The position numbers were made by a program, and so were the translations under genes. Source: Schaalia sp. 19OD2882 (GTDB lineage: Bacteria > Actinomycetota > Actinomycetes > Actinomycetales > Actinomycetaceae). From it: DNA of 64,000 nucleotides. How positions within the stretch are numbered: the stretch's first letter is position 1; each line of letters opens with the position of its first letter. Below the pieces are notes generated by a model that made no database searches, was not told the DNA's origin, and was given only the letters and a program-made list of their open reading frames with translations. This document shows positions 11,701 to 19,590 of this stretch, piece by piece. Location of the stretch: positions 1,426,001 through 1,490,000 of the forward strand of contig NZ_CP065521.1 in the NCBI RefSeq assembly GCF_018986735.1. Direction: 5' to 3'.

Positions 11701-12786
11701 TCAGTGGCCCTTTCCGTGGAGTCCGAACTGCTGGGAGAAGCGCACATCGCCCTCGACGATGTCATGCATGTCGGCGATGCCGTGACGCAGCATGAGGGTG
11801 CGTTCGATGCCCATTCCGAAGGCGAAGCCCGTGTAGACCTCTGGGTCGATGCCGTTGGCGCGCAGGACATTGGGGTTGACCATGCCGCAGCCGCCCACTT
11901 CGATCCAACCGGCGCCGCCCTTCTTCTGGGGGAACCACATGTCCAGTTCGGCACTGGGTTCGGTGAAGGGGAAGAAGGAGGGTCGCAGGCGCGCCTTGGC
12001 GTCCGGGCCGAACATGGCTTTGGCGAAGTGGTCGAGGACCCCCTTCAGGTGCGCCATGGTCAGCCCCTTGTCCACCGCCAGGCCTTCGACCTGGTGGAAG
12101 ACCGGCGTGTGAGTGGCGTCCAGGGCGTCGGAGCGGAAGACCTTGCCGGGGCAGGCGATGTACAGGGGCACCCCGCGTTCCAGCATCGCGTGGGACTGGA
12201 CCGGTGAGGTGTGAGTGCGCAGGACCAGGTTGCCGTCCTGCGGGCTCTGGCCGCCCACGCTGGTACCGTCCACGTACAGGGTGTCCTGCATCTGCCGGGC
12301 CGGGTGGTCGATGTCGAAGTTCAGGGAGTCGAAATTGAACCACTCGTGTTCGATTTCCGGGCCTTCGGCGATCTGCCACCCCATGGACACGAAGAAGTCC
12401 TGGATCTCCTCGATCAGGGTCTCGATGGGGTGACGGGCGCCCAGCGGGGCGCGGGAGGTGGGGCCGGTGACGTCGACGGCTTCTTCGACGAGGACCCGGG
12501 CTTCGTGCTCGGCGGCCAACACTGCTTCACGCGAAGCCAAGGCTTCACTGACTTTCTTCCGGGCGCCTCCGAGGTTCTTGCCGGCCAAGCCGCGGTCCTT
12601 GGGCTCCAAGGAACCAATCGTCCTGTTCGCGGTCACGAGGGCGGCGCCATCCCCGAGGAAGGTGCTGCGCGCGACCTTGAGGGCGTCGAGGTCCTGGACG
12701 GCGGCAAAGGCTGCCAGGGCCTGCTTGACGACGGCGTCGACCGCCGCTGCGTCCCGTGGGTCCAATTGACTGGGGTGCTCGTCCAT
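11701..12786 (-). CDS. pheS: Phenylalanyl-tRNA synthetase alpha subunit
   Basis: The 361-residue catalytic subunit. The N-terminal coiled-coil (residues about 15-90) precedes the class II core. [38 protein letters not shown] leads into motif 1. [11 protein letters not shown] and [21 protein letters not shown] form motif 2. [17 protein letters not shown] is motif 3. The start at 12786 has AGGAAGCAGG upstream. In-frame codons further up read into low-complexity Thr/Arg and are not used. It pairs with pheT one base downstream. I see no leader peptide or T-box before it. Confidence 0.97.
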   Translation of the reverse strand: MDEHPSQLDPRDAAAVDAVVKQALAAFAAVQDLDALKVARSTFLGDGAALVTANRTIGSLEPKDRGLAGKNLGGARKKVSEALASREAVLAAEHEARVLVEEAVDVTGPTSRAPLGARHPIETLIEEIQDFFVSMGWQIAEGPEIEHEWFNFDSLNFDIDHPARQMQDTLYVDGTSVGGQSPQDGNLVLRTHTSPVQSHAMLERGVPLYIACPGKVFRSDALDATHTPVFHQVEGLAVDKGLTMAHLKGVLDHFAKAMFGPDAKARLRPSFFPFTEPSAELDMWFPQKKGGAGWIEVGGCGMVNPNVLRANGIDPEVYTGFAFGMGIERTLMLRHGIADMHDIVEGDVRFSQQFGLHGKGH

Positions 12787-12896
12787 GTCCTGCTTCCTGG
12801 TCGTCGTCGTGCGCCGCGCCGGTGGGCCCGGGCGCGCGACCATGATAGTGCGCTGCGTCGAAGCGCCCATCGGGTGCCCACGGCGCACGTGCAGGT

Positions 12897-13724
12897 TCAG
12901 TGGGCCTTGTAGTTCTCCGGGCCGGGGAATGAGCGGTCACCCACGGCGGCGACATACTGTTCTGCGGCGCTGCGCAGCTCTTGGCCGAGTTCGGCGAAGC
13001 GGCGCACGAACGAGGGGACCCACTGCCCCATGCCGGCCATGTCCGACCACACGAGGACCTGCCCGTCGGTGTGGGGGCCGGCTCCGATACCGATGGTGGA
13101 CATGGCGAGTTCCTTGGTGAGCATCCCCGCCACGTCGTCGGGCACCATCTCCAGGACGACGGCGAAGGCTCCGGCGTCCTGCAGTGCCAGGGCGTCGGCC
13201 AGCATCAGTTCGGCGGCCTCTCCTCTGCCCTGCATGCGCGGGCCGCCCAAGGTGTTCTCGGATTGGGGCGTGTAGCCCAGGTGGGCCACGACAGGGATGC
13301 CGCCGTCGACCAGCATGCGCACCGTGGCGGCGCGGGCCGCGCCACCTTCGAGTTTGACGGCGTTGGCGCCGGCGCGCATGAGGCGGGCGGCGTTGTCGAA
13401 GGCGGCGACCGGGTCGGCCTCGTAGGTGCCGAAGGGCATGTCGGCGACGACCATCGACGTGCTCACCGACCGTGCGACTGCCGCCGTGGCGCGCTCCATG
13501 TCCTCCAGGATGACCTTGACGGTGGTCGCATGGCCAAGGACCACATTGCCCAAGGAGTCTCCCACCAGCAGCATGTCGACTCCTGCGGCCTCCAGGATGG
13601 GGGCGACGAGGGCGTCATAGGCGGTGAGCATGGTCACCGGCCGTCCTTCAGCCTTCGCTTTGGCCAGGTGGTGGACGCGGAAGCGCGGTTTGCGGGTGAC
13701 GGTGGGTGCGTCGTGGTGCGACAC
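12897..13724 (-). CDS. panB: 3-methyl-2-oxobutanoate hydroxymethyltransferase
   Basis: Adds a hydroxymethyl group from methylene-THF to ketoisovalerate to form ketopantoate, the first committed step of pantothenate and CoA synthesis. It has 275 residues with the TIM-barrel signatures [35 protein letters not shown] (Mg ligand Asp in GDS), ANAVKLEGG with the substrate Lys, and [15 protein letters not shown]. The GTG at 13724 has GAGGAGT 5 nt upstream and is preferred; a much longer in-frame extension is not protein-like. It is single, divergent from map. No other pan genes are in the window. Confidence 0.96.
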   Translation of the reverse strand: MSHHDAPTVTRKPRFRVHHLAKAKAEGRPVTMLTAYDALVAPILEAAGVDMLLVGDSLGNVVLGHATTVKVILEDMERATAAVARSVSTSMVVADMPFGTYEADPVAAFDNAARLMRAGANAVKLEGGAARAATVRMLVDGGIPVVAHLGYTPQSENTLGGPRMQGRGEAAELMLADALALQDAGAFAVVLEMVPDDVAGMLTKELAMSTIGIGAGPHTDGQVLVWSDMAGMGQWVPSFVRRFAELGQELRSAAEQYVAAVGDRSFPGPENYKAH

Positions 13725-13907
13725 GGGGACTCCTCGGCAGGAAGTGGATCGTGGGCCATTGTTCCACGTACACGCGGGTACTCGCAGAGCGCGCGGGTTC
13801 CGATCGGACGCCCACCCGCCCTCGCCCGCGCTGCCGCACGGCCCGGACCGTGCGATGCCCCGCCCTCGTCCCCGAAAGTGCCAGAACCGGCCCCGCCTCG
13901 AGGATCG

Positions 13908-13919
13908 TATTCTGGACCC
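13908..13919 (+). promoter_or_regulatory. -10 element of a leaderless map message
   Basis: TATTCT (13908-13913) followed by exactly 6 nt and then the map ATG places the start of transcription on the start codon. No Shine-Dalgarno is present. The same geometry recurs at lipB, DUF3052, lacI, yaaA and ispG. Confidence 0.5.
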
Positions 13920-14807
13920 ATGACCTCCCTTGCCGAACTTGCTGCACGCGCCCCACTGGGCAACCTGCGTCCCGGGCGGATCAGCCCACCGCGCCAGGTG
14001 CCCTCGCACATCTCACGGCCCGAGTACATGTTCCACGACGGACCCGAGGTCATCACCGCAAGCGACGTCAAGGACGCGGAGACCATTGGACGCATCCGCG
14101 AGGCCGGTCGGATCGCCGCTCGCGCCCTTCAGGCCGTCGGCCGGGCCGTTGCCCCCGGCGTCACCACGGACGAATTGGACCGCATCGGACACGAGTACCT
14201 GTGCGACCACGGGGCCTACCCCTCGTGTCTGGGCTACATGGGCTACCCCAAGTCACTGTGCACCTCCGTCAACGAAGTCATCTGCCACGGCATCCCCGAC
14301 GACCGCCCACTGGAGGAAGGCGACATCGTCAATGTCGACATCACCGCCTACGTCGGCGGCGTCCACGGCGACACCTGCGCCATGTTCGAGGTCGGCCAGG
14401 TCGACGAAGCCTCGCACCTGCTGTGCGAACGCACGGAGAAGGCCATGTTGCGCGGCATCAAAGCCATCAGACCCGGACGCGAGATCAACGTCATCGGGCG
14501 CGTCATCGAAGCATGGGCCAAGCGTTTCGAATACGGGGTCGTCCGCGACTACACCGGGCACGGCGTCGGCGAAGCATTCCACTCGGGCCTGATCGTCCCC
14601 CACTACGATGCGGCACCCAAACACGCGGAGGTCATGGAAGTCGGCATGGTCTTCACAGTCGAGCCGATGCTGACCCTGGGCACCATCGAGTGGGAACAGT
14701 GGGATGACGACTGGACGGTGGTCACCGCCGACAGGTCGCGCTCCGCCCAGTACGAGCACACGGTGGTGGTCACCGAGGACGGGGCGGAGATCCTCACCCT
14801 GCCGTGA
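13920..14807 (+). CDS. map: Type I methionine aminopeptidase
   Basis: Removes the initiator Met from new proteins. It has 295 residues. The pita-bread fold metal ligands can be read: D in NVDITAYVGGVHGD (two Asp), H in YTGHGVGEAFHSGL, E in VFTVEPMLTLG and E near the C-terminus in YEHTVVVTEDGAEIL. The roughly 40-residue N-terminal extension before FHDGPEV is typical of actinobacterial MapB and carries a PxPxxR-like stretch (ISPPRQVPSHI). It reads divergently from panB. The start has no SD and follows a -10 hexamer, so the message is probably leaderless. Confidence 0.95.
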   Translation: MTSLAELAARAPLGNLRPGRISPPRQVPSHISRPEYMFHDGPEVITASDVKDAETIGRIREAGRIAARALQAVGRAVAPGVTTDELDRIGHEYLCDHGAYPSCLGYMGYPKSLCTSVNEVICHGIPDDRPLEEGDIVNVDITAYVGGVHGDTCAMFEVGQVDEASHLLCERTEKAMLRGIKAIRPGREINVIGRVIEAWAKRFEYGVVRDYTGHGVGEAFHSGLIVPHYDAAPKHAEVMEVGMVFTVEPMLTLGTIEWEQWDDDWTVVTADRSRSAQYEHTVVVTEDGAEILTLP

Positions 14808-14933
14808 CAACGCTCCGGCACGCCCTCCCGCCCCTTGAGGTGCGACCTGCCTCACCCCTGTGCGCGCTCATTCCACTACGCTTGGTCATGACAACGTACG
14901 TCGGGCGCCGGGCGCCTTGGTCAGGAGGACGAC

Positions 14934-15683
14934 ATGGCGACAGTGGCCTGCGGAATCGACATCGGCGGATCGGGCGTCAAGGCGGCCTGCGTCGGCCTTT
15001 CCACCGGTGAGTTCATCGGCGAGAGGATCCGCATTGACACCCCCAAGCCCGCCACTCCCGACGCCGTGGCAGATGTGTGCCGCCAGCTGCTCGAACAGCT
15101 GGAGGTCGGCCCGGACGTTCCCGTGGGCATCGCCTTCCCCGCACCCATCATTCGCGGAGTCGTGCCCTTCATCGCGAATCTGGACCCGTCGTGGGCGAAC
15201 ATCGACGTCAATGAGCTCATGCAGCGCCACTTGGGTCGGCCCATCGCGGCCCTCAACGACGCCGACGCCGCCGGTATTGCAGAGGTCACCTTCGGCGCCG
15301 CCAAAGGCGTGCCCGGAACGGTCATCCTCACCACACAGGGCACAGGCATCGGCTCGGCGGTCATCGTCGACGGTGTCCTGGTGCCCAACACGGAGCTGGG
15401 TCACCTGGAGATCGACGGCCACGACGCCGAAAAGCGCGCCTCGGCCGGTCAGAAGACCCTGCAGGACCTGTCGTGGAAGAAGTGGGCCAAGCGCCTGCAG
15501 CGCTACTACAGCCACATGGAGATGCTGTTCTCGCCCGACCTGTTCGTCGTGGGTGGTGGCGTGTCGAAGAACCATGAGAAGTTCATGCCCCTGCTGGACC
15601 TGAAGACCCCGATGGTGCCGGCCCAGTTGCTCAACACCGCCGGCATCGTCGGCGCAGCAGTGTGGGCCGCGAACAAGGCATGA
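14934..15683 (+). CDS. ppgK: Polyphosphate glucokinase
   Basis: Phosphorylates glucose using inorganic polyphosphate (and often ATP), a largely actinobacterial enzyme of the ROK superfamily. It has 249 residues. GIDIGGSGVKAACV is phosphate motif 1, LNDADAAGIAE carries the catalytic Asp, and GTVILTTQGTGIGSAVIVDG is phosphate motif 2. ELGHLEIDGHDAEKRAS is the characteristic PpgK segment. The ATG has CAGGAGGACGAC upstream. The stop overlaps the next gene as ATGA, linking it to an uncharacterised membrane protein. Confidence 0.95.
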   Translation: MATVACGIDIGGSGVKAACVGLSTGEFIGERIRIDTPKPATPDAVADVCRQLLEQLEVGPDVPVGIAFPAPIIRGVVPFIANLDPSWANIDVNELMQRHLGRPIAALNDADAAGIAEVTFGAAKGVPGTVILTTQGTGIGSAVIVDGVLVPNTELGHLEIDGHDAEKRASAGQKTLQDLSWKKWAKRLQRYYSHMEMLFSPDLFVVGGGVSKNHEKFMPLLDLKTPMVPAQLLNTAGIVGAAVWAANKA

Positions 15684-16912
15684 CCGGCCGGGAGAACCTG
15701 CCTTCGGCGCTTGGACTGGGACTCGACTCGGCTGCCTTCGCACCCTTTGGCGCGTCGTACTCCTCGACCCCCGTCATCACGGTCCTGGGGCCGTGGGACG
15801 CCGGCGGCCAGGGCGAGCCCTCGGCTGGGTCGGAGCGGGCCGTGGACGCTGAGTCATGGCGGCCCTCGTCGGTCCTTGCCGCCGCCATGCCAGCAACACC
15901 AGCGCGTGCGCTGGGCGCCGGCCCCCAGGACTTCGTCTCCCAGCAGGCCGCACGTGACCGTCAGGCCCGTGCGCGTCAGACGACAGGTCGTCCCGGCACC
16001 CAAGGCCACCCTCGTCCCCCTGGCACCGGAGCACCCCAACCGCCCGTACGGCCCGCCACCGTTGCTCCACCGGTTCGCTCGGCAGCCGCGCCGATGCCGC
16101 ATCCCGCACCTGCGCCGCTGCCCCGGAACGAGGCATCGACGCGCCCCGCCACGGCGCAACGCAGACCCGCGCAACAGAAGAAGAAGCCGTCTTCCACTTT
16201 GATCGGCGTGACGATCATCCTGCTCTTCGTCTTCGGGCCGGGCATCGTGTCAGGGCTCGTCAAAGCCGTCTCCAGCGGCACCTCCCCCAACTCGGTCACC
16301 TCGGAGCCGACAATCACCTCGGAGCCGACAATCACAGTGGAATCCACTGAGATCGAGACGAAGACCTACTCGGGGTTGATCGGCCAGGCGCTGTCGGAGG
16401 ACCAAGTGGTCTCACCGATCCACGATGACGGCAAAGGTTCCAGCCGGGGACTCGGGCTCGTGGGTGATGTCCCGGCCGCTGTCGGGCTCGGAGAGTCGTA
16501 CGAGAACCCCGCGCCGATCAGTCGGTGGCGCACAGTCTGGAACCATGGCGACCCACACAAGGAAGCCACAGTCTCCGTGTTCGAGGTGACGGTCGCCCCC
16601 GAGCACTTGTCCACCGAATTCGATTGGCTCGAACCGTTCGAAGAACAAGTGTTGATCCTGGTCACTTGGGATGTCGACTACACCGCCAATGTCGTCGACG
16701 AACCTGTGGACGTCATCCCTACTCTTGTCGCTGCAAGCGGCGTCGAGGCCCCCGCCGCGGAGATCACCCATCCCGACCAGCACCTCGACCACCGGCGGCA
16801 ATGCGTGTTCATTGTGTTCCCGGACGAAGTCCGGTCACCATTCGTACTGAAGTTCACGCCGTCGATCGACACCGGCGACAAGGTTGCAACGGTGTACCTG
16901 TCTCCGCGGTGA
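15680..16912 (+). CDS. Uncharacterised single-pass membrane protein, Pro-rich cytoplasmic region
   Basis: I do not recognise a family. The 410-residue product has a long Pro/Ala/Arg-rich, probably disordered N-terminal half (residues about 60-170). A single membrane span follows (STLIGVTIILLFVFGPGIVSGLVKAV, about 180-205). Next come a short SEPTIT tandem repeat and a folded-looking extracellular domain of about 180 residues rich in beta-type sequence (SVFEVTVAPEHL, LILVTWDVDYTANV, CVFIVFPDEV). N-in topology follows from the basic RRPAQQKKK before the span. The ATG overlaps the ppgK stop (ATGA), so the two are co-translated. A second in-frame start upstream (15662) lies within ppgK and is less likely. 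Confidence 0.75.
   Translation: MTGRENLPSALGLGLDSAAFAPFGASYSSTPVITVLGPWDAGGQGEPSAGSERAVDAESWRPSSVLAAAMPATPARALGAGPQDFVSQQAARDRQARARQTTGRPGTQGHPRPPGTGAPQPPVRPATVAPPVRSAAAPMPHPAPAPLPRNEASTRPATAQRRPAQQKKKPSSTLIGVTIILLFVFGPGIVSGLVKAVSSGTSPNSVTSEPTITSEPTITVESTEIETKTYSGLIGQALSEDQVVSPIHDDGKGSSRGLGLVGDVPAAVGLGESYENPAPISRWRTVWNHGDPHKEATVSVFEVTVAPEHLSTEFDWLEPFEEQVLILVTWDVDYTANVVDEPVDVIPTLVAASGVEAPAAEITHPDQHLDHRRQCVFIVFPDEVRSPFVLKFTPSIDTGDKVATVYLSPR
16298..16333 (+). repeat. 18-bp in-frame tandem duplication
   Basis: Two identical 18-bp units starting ACCTCGGAGCCGACAATC follow each other directly. They encode the repeated SEPTIT of the linker just outside the membrane span of the ppgK-coupled protein. 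The linker length may vary between strains. Confidence 0.9.
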
Positions 16913-16919
16913 GGCCGGG

Positions 16920-16945
16920 CGGGCCGTGGCCGGTGCCACGGCCCG
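16920..16945. terminator. Strong GC hairpin between the membrane-protein gene and rnpB
   Basis: CGGGCCGTGGC (16920-16930) pairs perfectly with GCCACGGCCCG (16935-16945) around a 4-nt loop. It is 8 bp after the membrane-protein stop and beyond the 3' end of rnpB on the other strand, so it may end transcription from both sides. There is no U-tract. Confidence 0.6.
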
Positions 16946-17022
16946 GGTCGTCCGCCCGACTCAGTTGCTCGACACGGTGGGCAGGACGACCGTTCGTGGG
17001 GCGGGCACCTTGTGCGTGAAGT

Positions 17023-17403
17023 GCGGATGAGACGGTCTGTACGCCGGGTTCTGTCCCGCGCGCCGATTCCAGCGTGCGGTGGCGACCATCCATCTAGGAC
17101 CTGCGTTGCCGCAGGCCTCCAGCAACCTACCCGCAGACATTGGACGGGCCGTCCGTGGCATCTGCTGCTTGGTCTTGCTCCGGGTGGGGTTTGCCGAGCC
17201 GACACGGTCACCCGTGTCGCTGGTGGGCTCTTGCCCCACCGTTTCACCCTTGCCCCGGGCCGAAGCCCGTGGCGGTCTGTTCTCTGTGGCACTGTCCCGC
17301 GGGTCACCCCGGGTGGCTGTTGGCCACCACCCTGCCCTGTGGAGCCCGGACGTTCCTCGAGGCCCCAGAAGGGGCCGCGCGGCCGCCCGACCGTCTCATC
17401 CGC
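17023..17403 (-). ncRNA. rnpB: RNase P RNA, bacterial class A
   Basis: The catalytic RNA that trims tRNA 5' leaders with the RnpA protein. On the minus strand the ends pair perfectly as helix P1: GCGGATGAGACGGTC (5') with GACCGTCTCATCCGC (3'). Conserved core blocks are present in order: GAGGAACGTCCGGGCTCCAC, GGGCAGGGTG, CACAGAGAACAGACCGCC, GGGTGAAACGGTG, GGTAGGTTGCTGGAGG, CCTAGATGGATGGTCGCC and ACAGAACCCGGCGTACAGAC. The length of about 381 nt is normal. The ends are set by P1 and may be off by a few bases. Confidence 0.95.
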
Positions 17404-17410
17404 GCAGGCC

Positions 17411-17416
17411 AGTCTA
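17411..17416 (-). promoter_or_regulatory. -10 element of rnpB
   Basis: On the minus strand TAGACT lies 7 nt upstream of the mapped 5' end of rnpB, the spacing expected for a -10. Its TAG is also the stop codon of an upstream reading frame on the same strand. Confidence 0.55.
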
Positions 17417-17703
17417 GCGCGGGCGCGGCTGCTTGCGCCCACGCAGTTCCATGACCAACGGAGTCGAAAAGTCAAAGGTCGACCAGTCGGTCCCGGACGC
17501 CAGCAGGTCTGTCAGGTCGATCCCCGTGTCCGGGCGCCCGGACCTGTCTGGCCGGTCGCCCCACATCCGAGCCTCATCAAATCGCGCTGTGTGCGTGGGA
17601 TCGGTCAACAAGAAGCCTCGGAACAAGCGCTCGACGAGATCCGCCTTCGCCCTCTTGGAGTCTCCCGCGCAGTGGATGTTGAAAGGGCACGAGTGGGCCT
17701 CTC
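17414..17703 (-). other. Protein-like reading frame without a convincing start (remnant or small gene)
   Basis: This frame has no known homologue that I can name. After a TGA just above 17703 it reads EAHSCPFNIHCAGDSKRAKADLVERLFRGFLLTDPTHTARFDEARMWGDRPD and continues to RKQPRPR, stopping at 17414. The codons are strongly G/C at third positions, like real genes here. There is no ATG or GTG early enough; a TTG at 17626 would give 70 residues. It may be the 3' remnant of a lost gene or a small gene with an unusual start. It accounts for most of the gap between rnpB and yaaA. Confidence 0.35.
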
Positions 17704-17729
17704 AGTGCGCTGGGCTCTGTCACCTCCGA

Positions 17730-17735
17730 TATCGT
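17730..17735 (+). promoter_or_regulatory. -10 element of leaderless yaaA
   Basis: TATCGT followed by exactly 6 nt and then the yaaA GTG. No Shine-Dalgarno is present. It matches the spacing of the other leaderless candidates here. Confidence 0.4.
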
Positions 17736-17741
17736 GGCGCT

Positions 17742-18563
17742 GTGTTCATCTGGCTGCCGCCCTCGGAGGGCAAGACCGCGCCCACCAGCGGCCCCGCCCT
17801 GGATCTCGATTCCTTGTCCCATCCTCGACTGAACCCTGTGCGAGCCGGCCTGATCATGCGCCTGCAGAGTCTGGGGGACAAGGACTCGGCGGTATCTGTC
17901 CTGGGACTCGGAGCCAAGGGAGGCGCTGCGGCGCTTGCCGCCAACTCTGCCCTGCTGACTTCTCCATGCGCGCCGGCCGCCGAGGTCTACACCGGCGTTC
18001 TCTTCGAGGCCCTGGACCTTGCCGGACTCGTGGGGCCCGCAGGCGAGCTGGCCGAACGCCAGGTCCGCATCTTCTCCGGACTGTTCGGAATCCTCTCCCC
18101 CGCCGACATGGTTCCCGACCACAGGTTGCCCATGGGCGCGAGGTTGCCCGGGCTCGGCACACTGGCAGCCCACTGGAAGGCGCCGTTGACCGACGCGCTC
18201 TCCCTCGAAGTCTCCGGTCACGTCATCCTGGACTGCCGGTCTGGCCCCTACCGCGCTGCTTGCACGGCCCCGCCCTCGCACCTGGTGGAGCTCAGTGTGG
18301 TCCGTGAGGCCGACGGGAAGCGTCAGGTGGTCTCGCACGATGCGAAGAAGTGGCGTGGCCTGGTTACCAGGCAGCTGCTCGCTGCGGGCGTGGATGCGGA
18401 TTCGCCCGAGCAGCTTGCCGGCGCATTGCAGGACCTGCGTGCTCAGGTCTTGACAGTGGATGCCAAGGGGATCGCACACCGTGCCGTCTCCGTGGAGGTC
18501 AGTCCCGTGAAAGCTCACAGGTCGGGTGCTACTCACCGCGTGGCCACCCTGGTCACCACCTGA
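17742..18563 (+). CDS. yaaA: YaaA/UPF0246 family peroxide-stress protein
   Basis: A 273-residue cytosolic protein of the DUF328/UPF0246 family. E. coli YaaA lowers free iron and protects DNA during hydrogen peroxide stress and binds DNA. The family landmarks are the N-terminal FIWLPPSEGKT, YTGVLFEALDL, RQVRIFSGLFGILSPADMVPDHRLPMG and the C-terminal DAKKWRGLVTRQLL followed by GIAHRAV. GTG at 17742 fits the family N-terminus. Upstream in-frame codons do not look protein-like. It is divergent from rnpB and convergent with the CT398-like gene. Confidence 0.9.
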   Translation: MFIWLPPSEGKTAPTSGPALDLDSLSHPRLNPVRAGLIMRLQSLGDKDSAVSVLGLGAKGGAAALAANSALLTSPCAPAAEVYTGVLFEALDLAGLVGPAGELAERQVRIFSGLFGILSPADMVPDHRLPMGARLPGLGTLAAHWKAPLTDALSLEVSGHVILDCRSGPYRAACTAPPSHLVELSVVREADGKRQVVSHDAKKWRGLVTRQLLAAGVDADSPEQLAGALQDLRAQVLTVDAKGIAHRAVSVEVSPVKAHRSGATHRVATLVTT

Positions 18564-18855
18564 GCGCCCCCGTCGATTCCGCACACCATGCAGGAGCCTC
18601 ATCCCGCTGTCACAACAGGCTGATCCTGCTTGACCTGCACCCAAGCCGAGAGCCTCCGCTCCCTTGCATGCACATTGTGTGCGGCGCCGTCACGATTAGC
18701 ACACAATGCGGAGGCGCCCCCTCGCCCCTTTGGCACTCAAACCTGTTGTGACCTGCGCCGACAGCAGGTCTCCCACGTGGAGGCCAGCGGCATTGTGTGC
18801 GGGATCCGACTGCGCTCCCGGCCTCAACCCATCCGTACCCGAATCGGGGAAAGTG
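18564..18855. repeat. Convergent intergenic region with three CATTGTGTGC boxes
   Basis: No gene is visible in these 292 bp between two 3' ends. CATTGTGTGC occurs at 18673-18682 (+), 18699-18708 (-) and 18791-18800 (+), and a one-mismatch copy is at 18581-18590 (-). The first two face each other across 16 nt and could form a 10-bp stem. The only other copy I see in the window is intergenic too, at 61792-61801 (-). A terminator hairpin or protein-binding sites are both possible. Confidence 0.6.
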
Positions 18856-19590
18856 TCACTGGGTGCTGGTGCGCACCACCAGCTGTTGGGTGTCCTCCGT
18901 CCAGCACAGTTGATCTGCCGGAACCCGGCGAATTGCGTCGAGTTCCGCCGGTGACAGGTCTGCCGCCATCGCCTGGACGACGCCGTCACGCACCTCGACG
19001 ACCGCCAGCGCGCCATTGCGGGCCACCGCACGGTCGTATTCAGCCATCAGGGCCTCCCCGATGCGGCCGGCAAGTTCACGACGCTGCACAATCACTGCAC
19101 GCAGTTCCTCGTCACCCGTGGCCACGTCCGCCAGAAACTGGGCCTTCGCCTTCTCCACGTCGGCCTTGATGGCTTCGGCCTCCCTGAGCATCGCTTCGCG
19201 GGCACCGCGCGCCGCTTCCAAACGTTCCTCGGCGTCCAGGGCGTCGTTCTCCAGCTTCGACAGGCGGGCGTCCATCTGCTCGATCTCGCGCAGCATTGCG
19301 CTGATGTCACGCAGAGGAACCTCGTTGCGGTCCACACGTCCCTGCTGTCGCTCACGGCGGGCCCGGACCTTCTCGATCTCGTCCTCGACGCGTGTGGCCT
19401 CGCGCTCCACGTCATGGATGACGGCACTCTGCGAAATCGCCGCGCGGCTGAGGTCCTCGGCACGCCCGGCCAGTTCCCTGACGATCCCGTGGGCGGGGTG
19501 AGAGTCACGCTGGTGGCGCAATTGGGACTCCCGGGCATCCAGTGCGCGCAGGTCGAGAAGCAGAAGCTGGTCTTCAGGCGCAGCCTTCAC
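18856..19590 (-). CDS. CT398-like coiled-coil protein with degenerate zinc ribbon
   Basis: A 244-residue protein dominated by a long coiled coil (residues about 25-175, heptads such as REATRVEDEIEKVRARRERQQGRVDR). This is the layout of the CT398/zinc-ribbon family that commonly follows nif3 in actinobacteria. Family members end in a C4 zinc ribbon (CxxC ... CxxCGRILVR). Here the matching segment reads VEVRDGVVQAMAADLSPAELDAIRRVPADQLCWTEDTQQLVVRT, with the fold-like spacing but at most one of the four cysteines. The GTG overlaps the nif3 stop (GTGA). The function is unknown. Confidence 0.8.
   Translation of the reverse strand: MKAAPEDQLLLLDLRALDARESQLRHQRDSHPAHGIVRELAGRAEDLSRAAISQSAVIHDVEREATRVEDEIEKVRARRERQQGRVDRNEVPLRDISAMLREIEQMDARLSKLENDALDAEERLEAARGAREAMLREAEAIKADVEKAKAQFLADVATGDEELRAVIVQRRELAGRIGEALMAEYDRAVARNGALAVVEVRDGVVQAMAADLSPAELDAIRRVPADQLCWTEDTQQLVVRTSTQ

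Noticed and set aside
12787..12896. tRNA-Phe or T-box/attenuator before pheS
   Set aside because: No cloverleaf, Phe-rich leader peptide or T-box sequence is present in the short gap.
17012..18307. Long plus-strand frame across rnpB and yaaA
   Set aside because: It crosses the RNase P RNA and reads out of frame with yaaA; there is no protein-like pattern.
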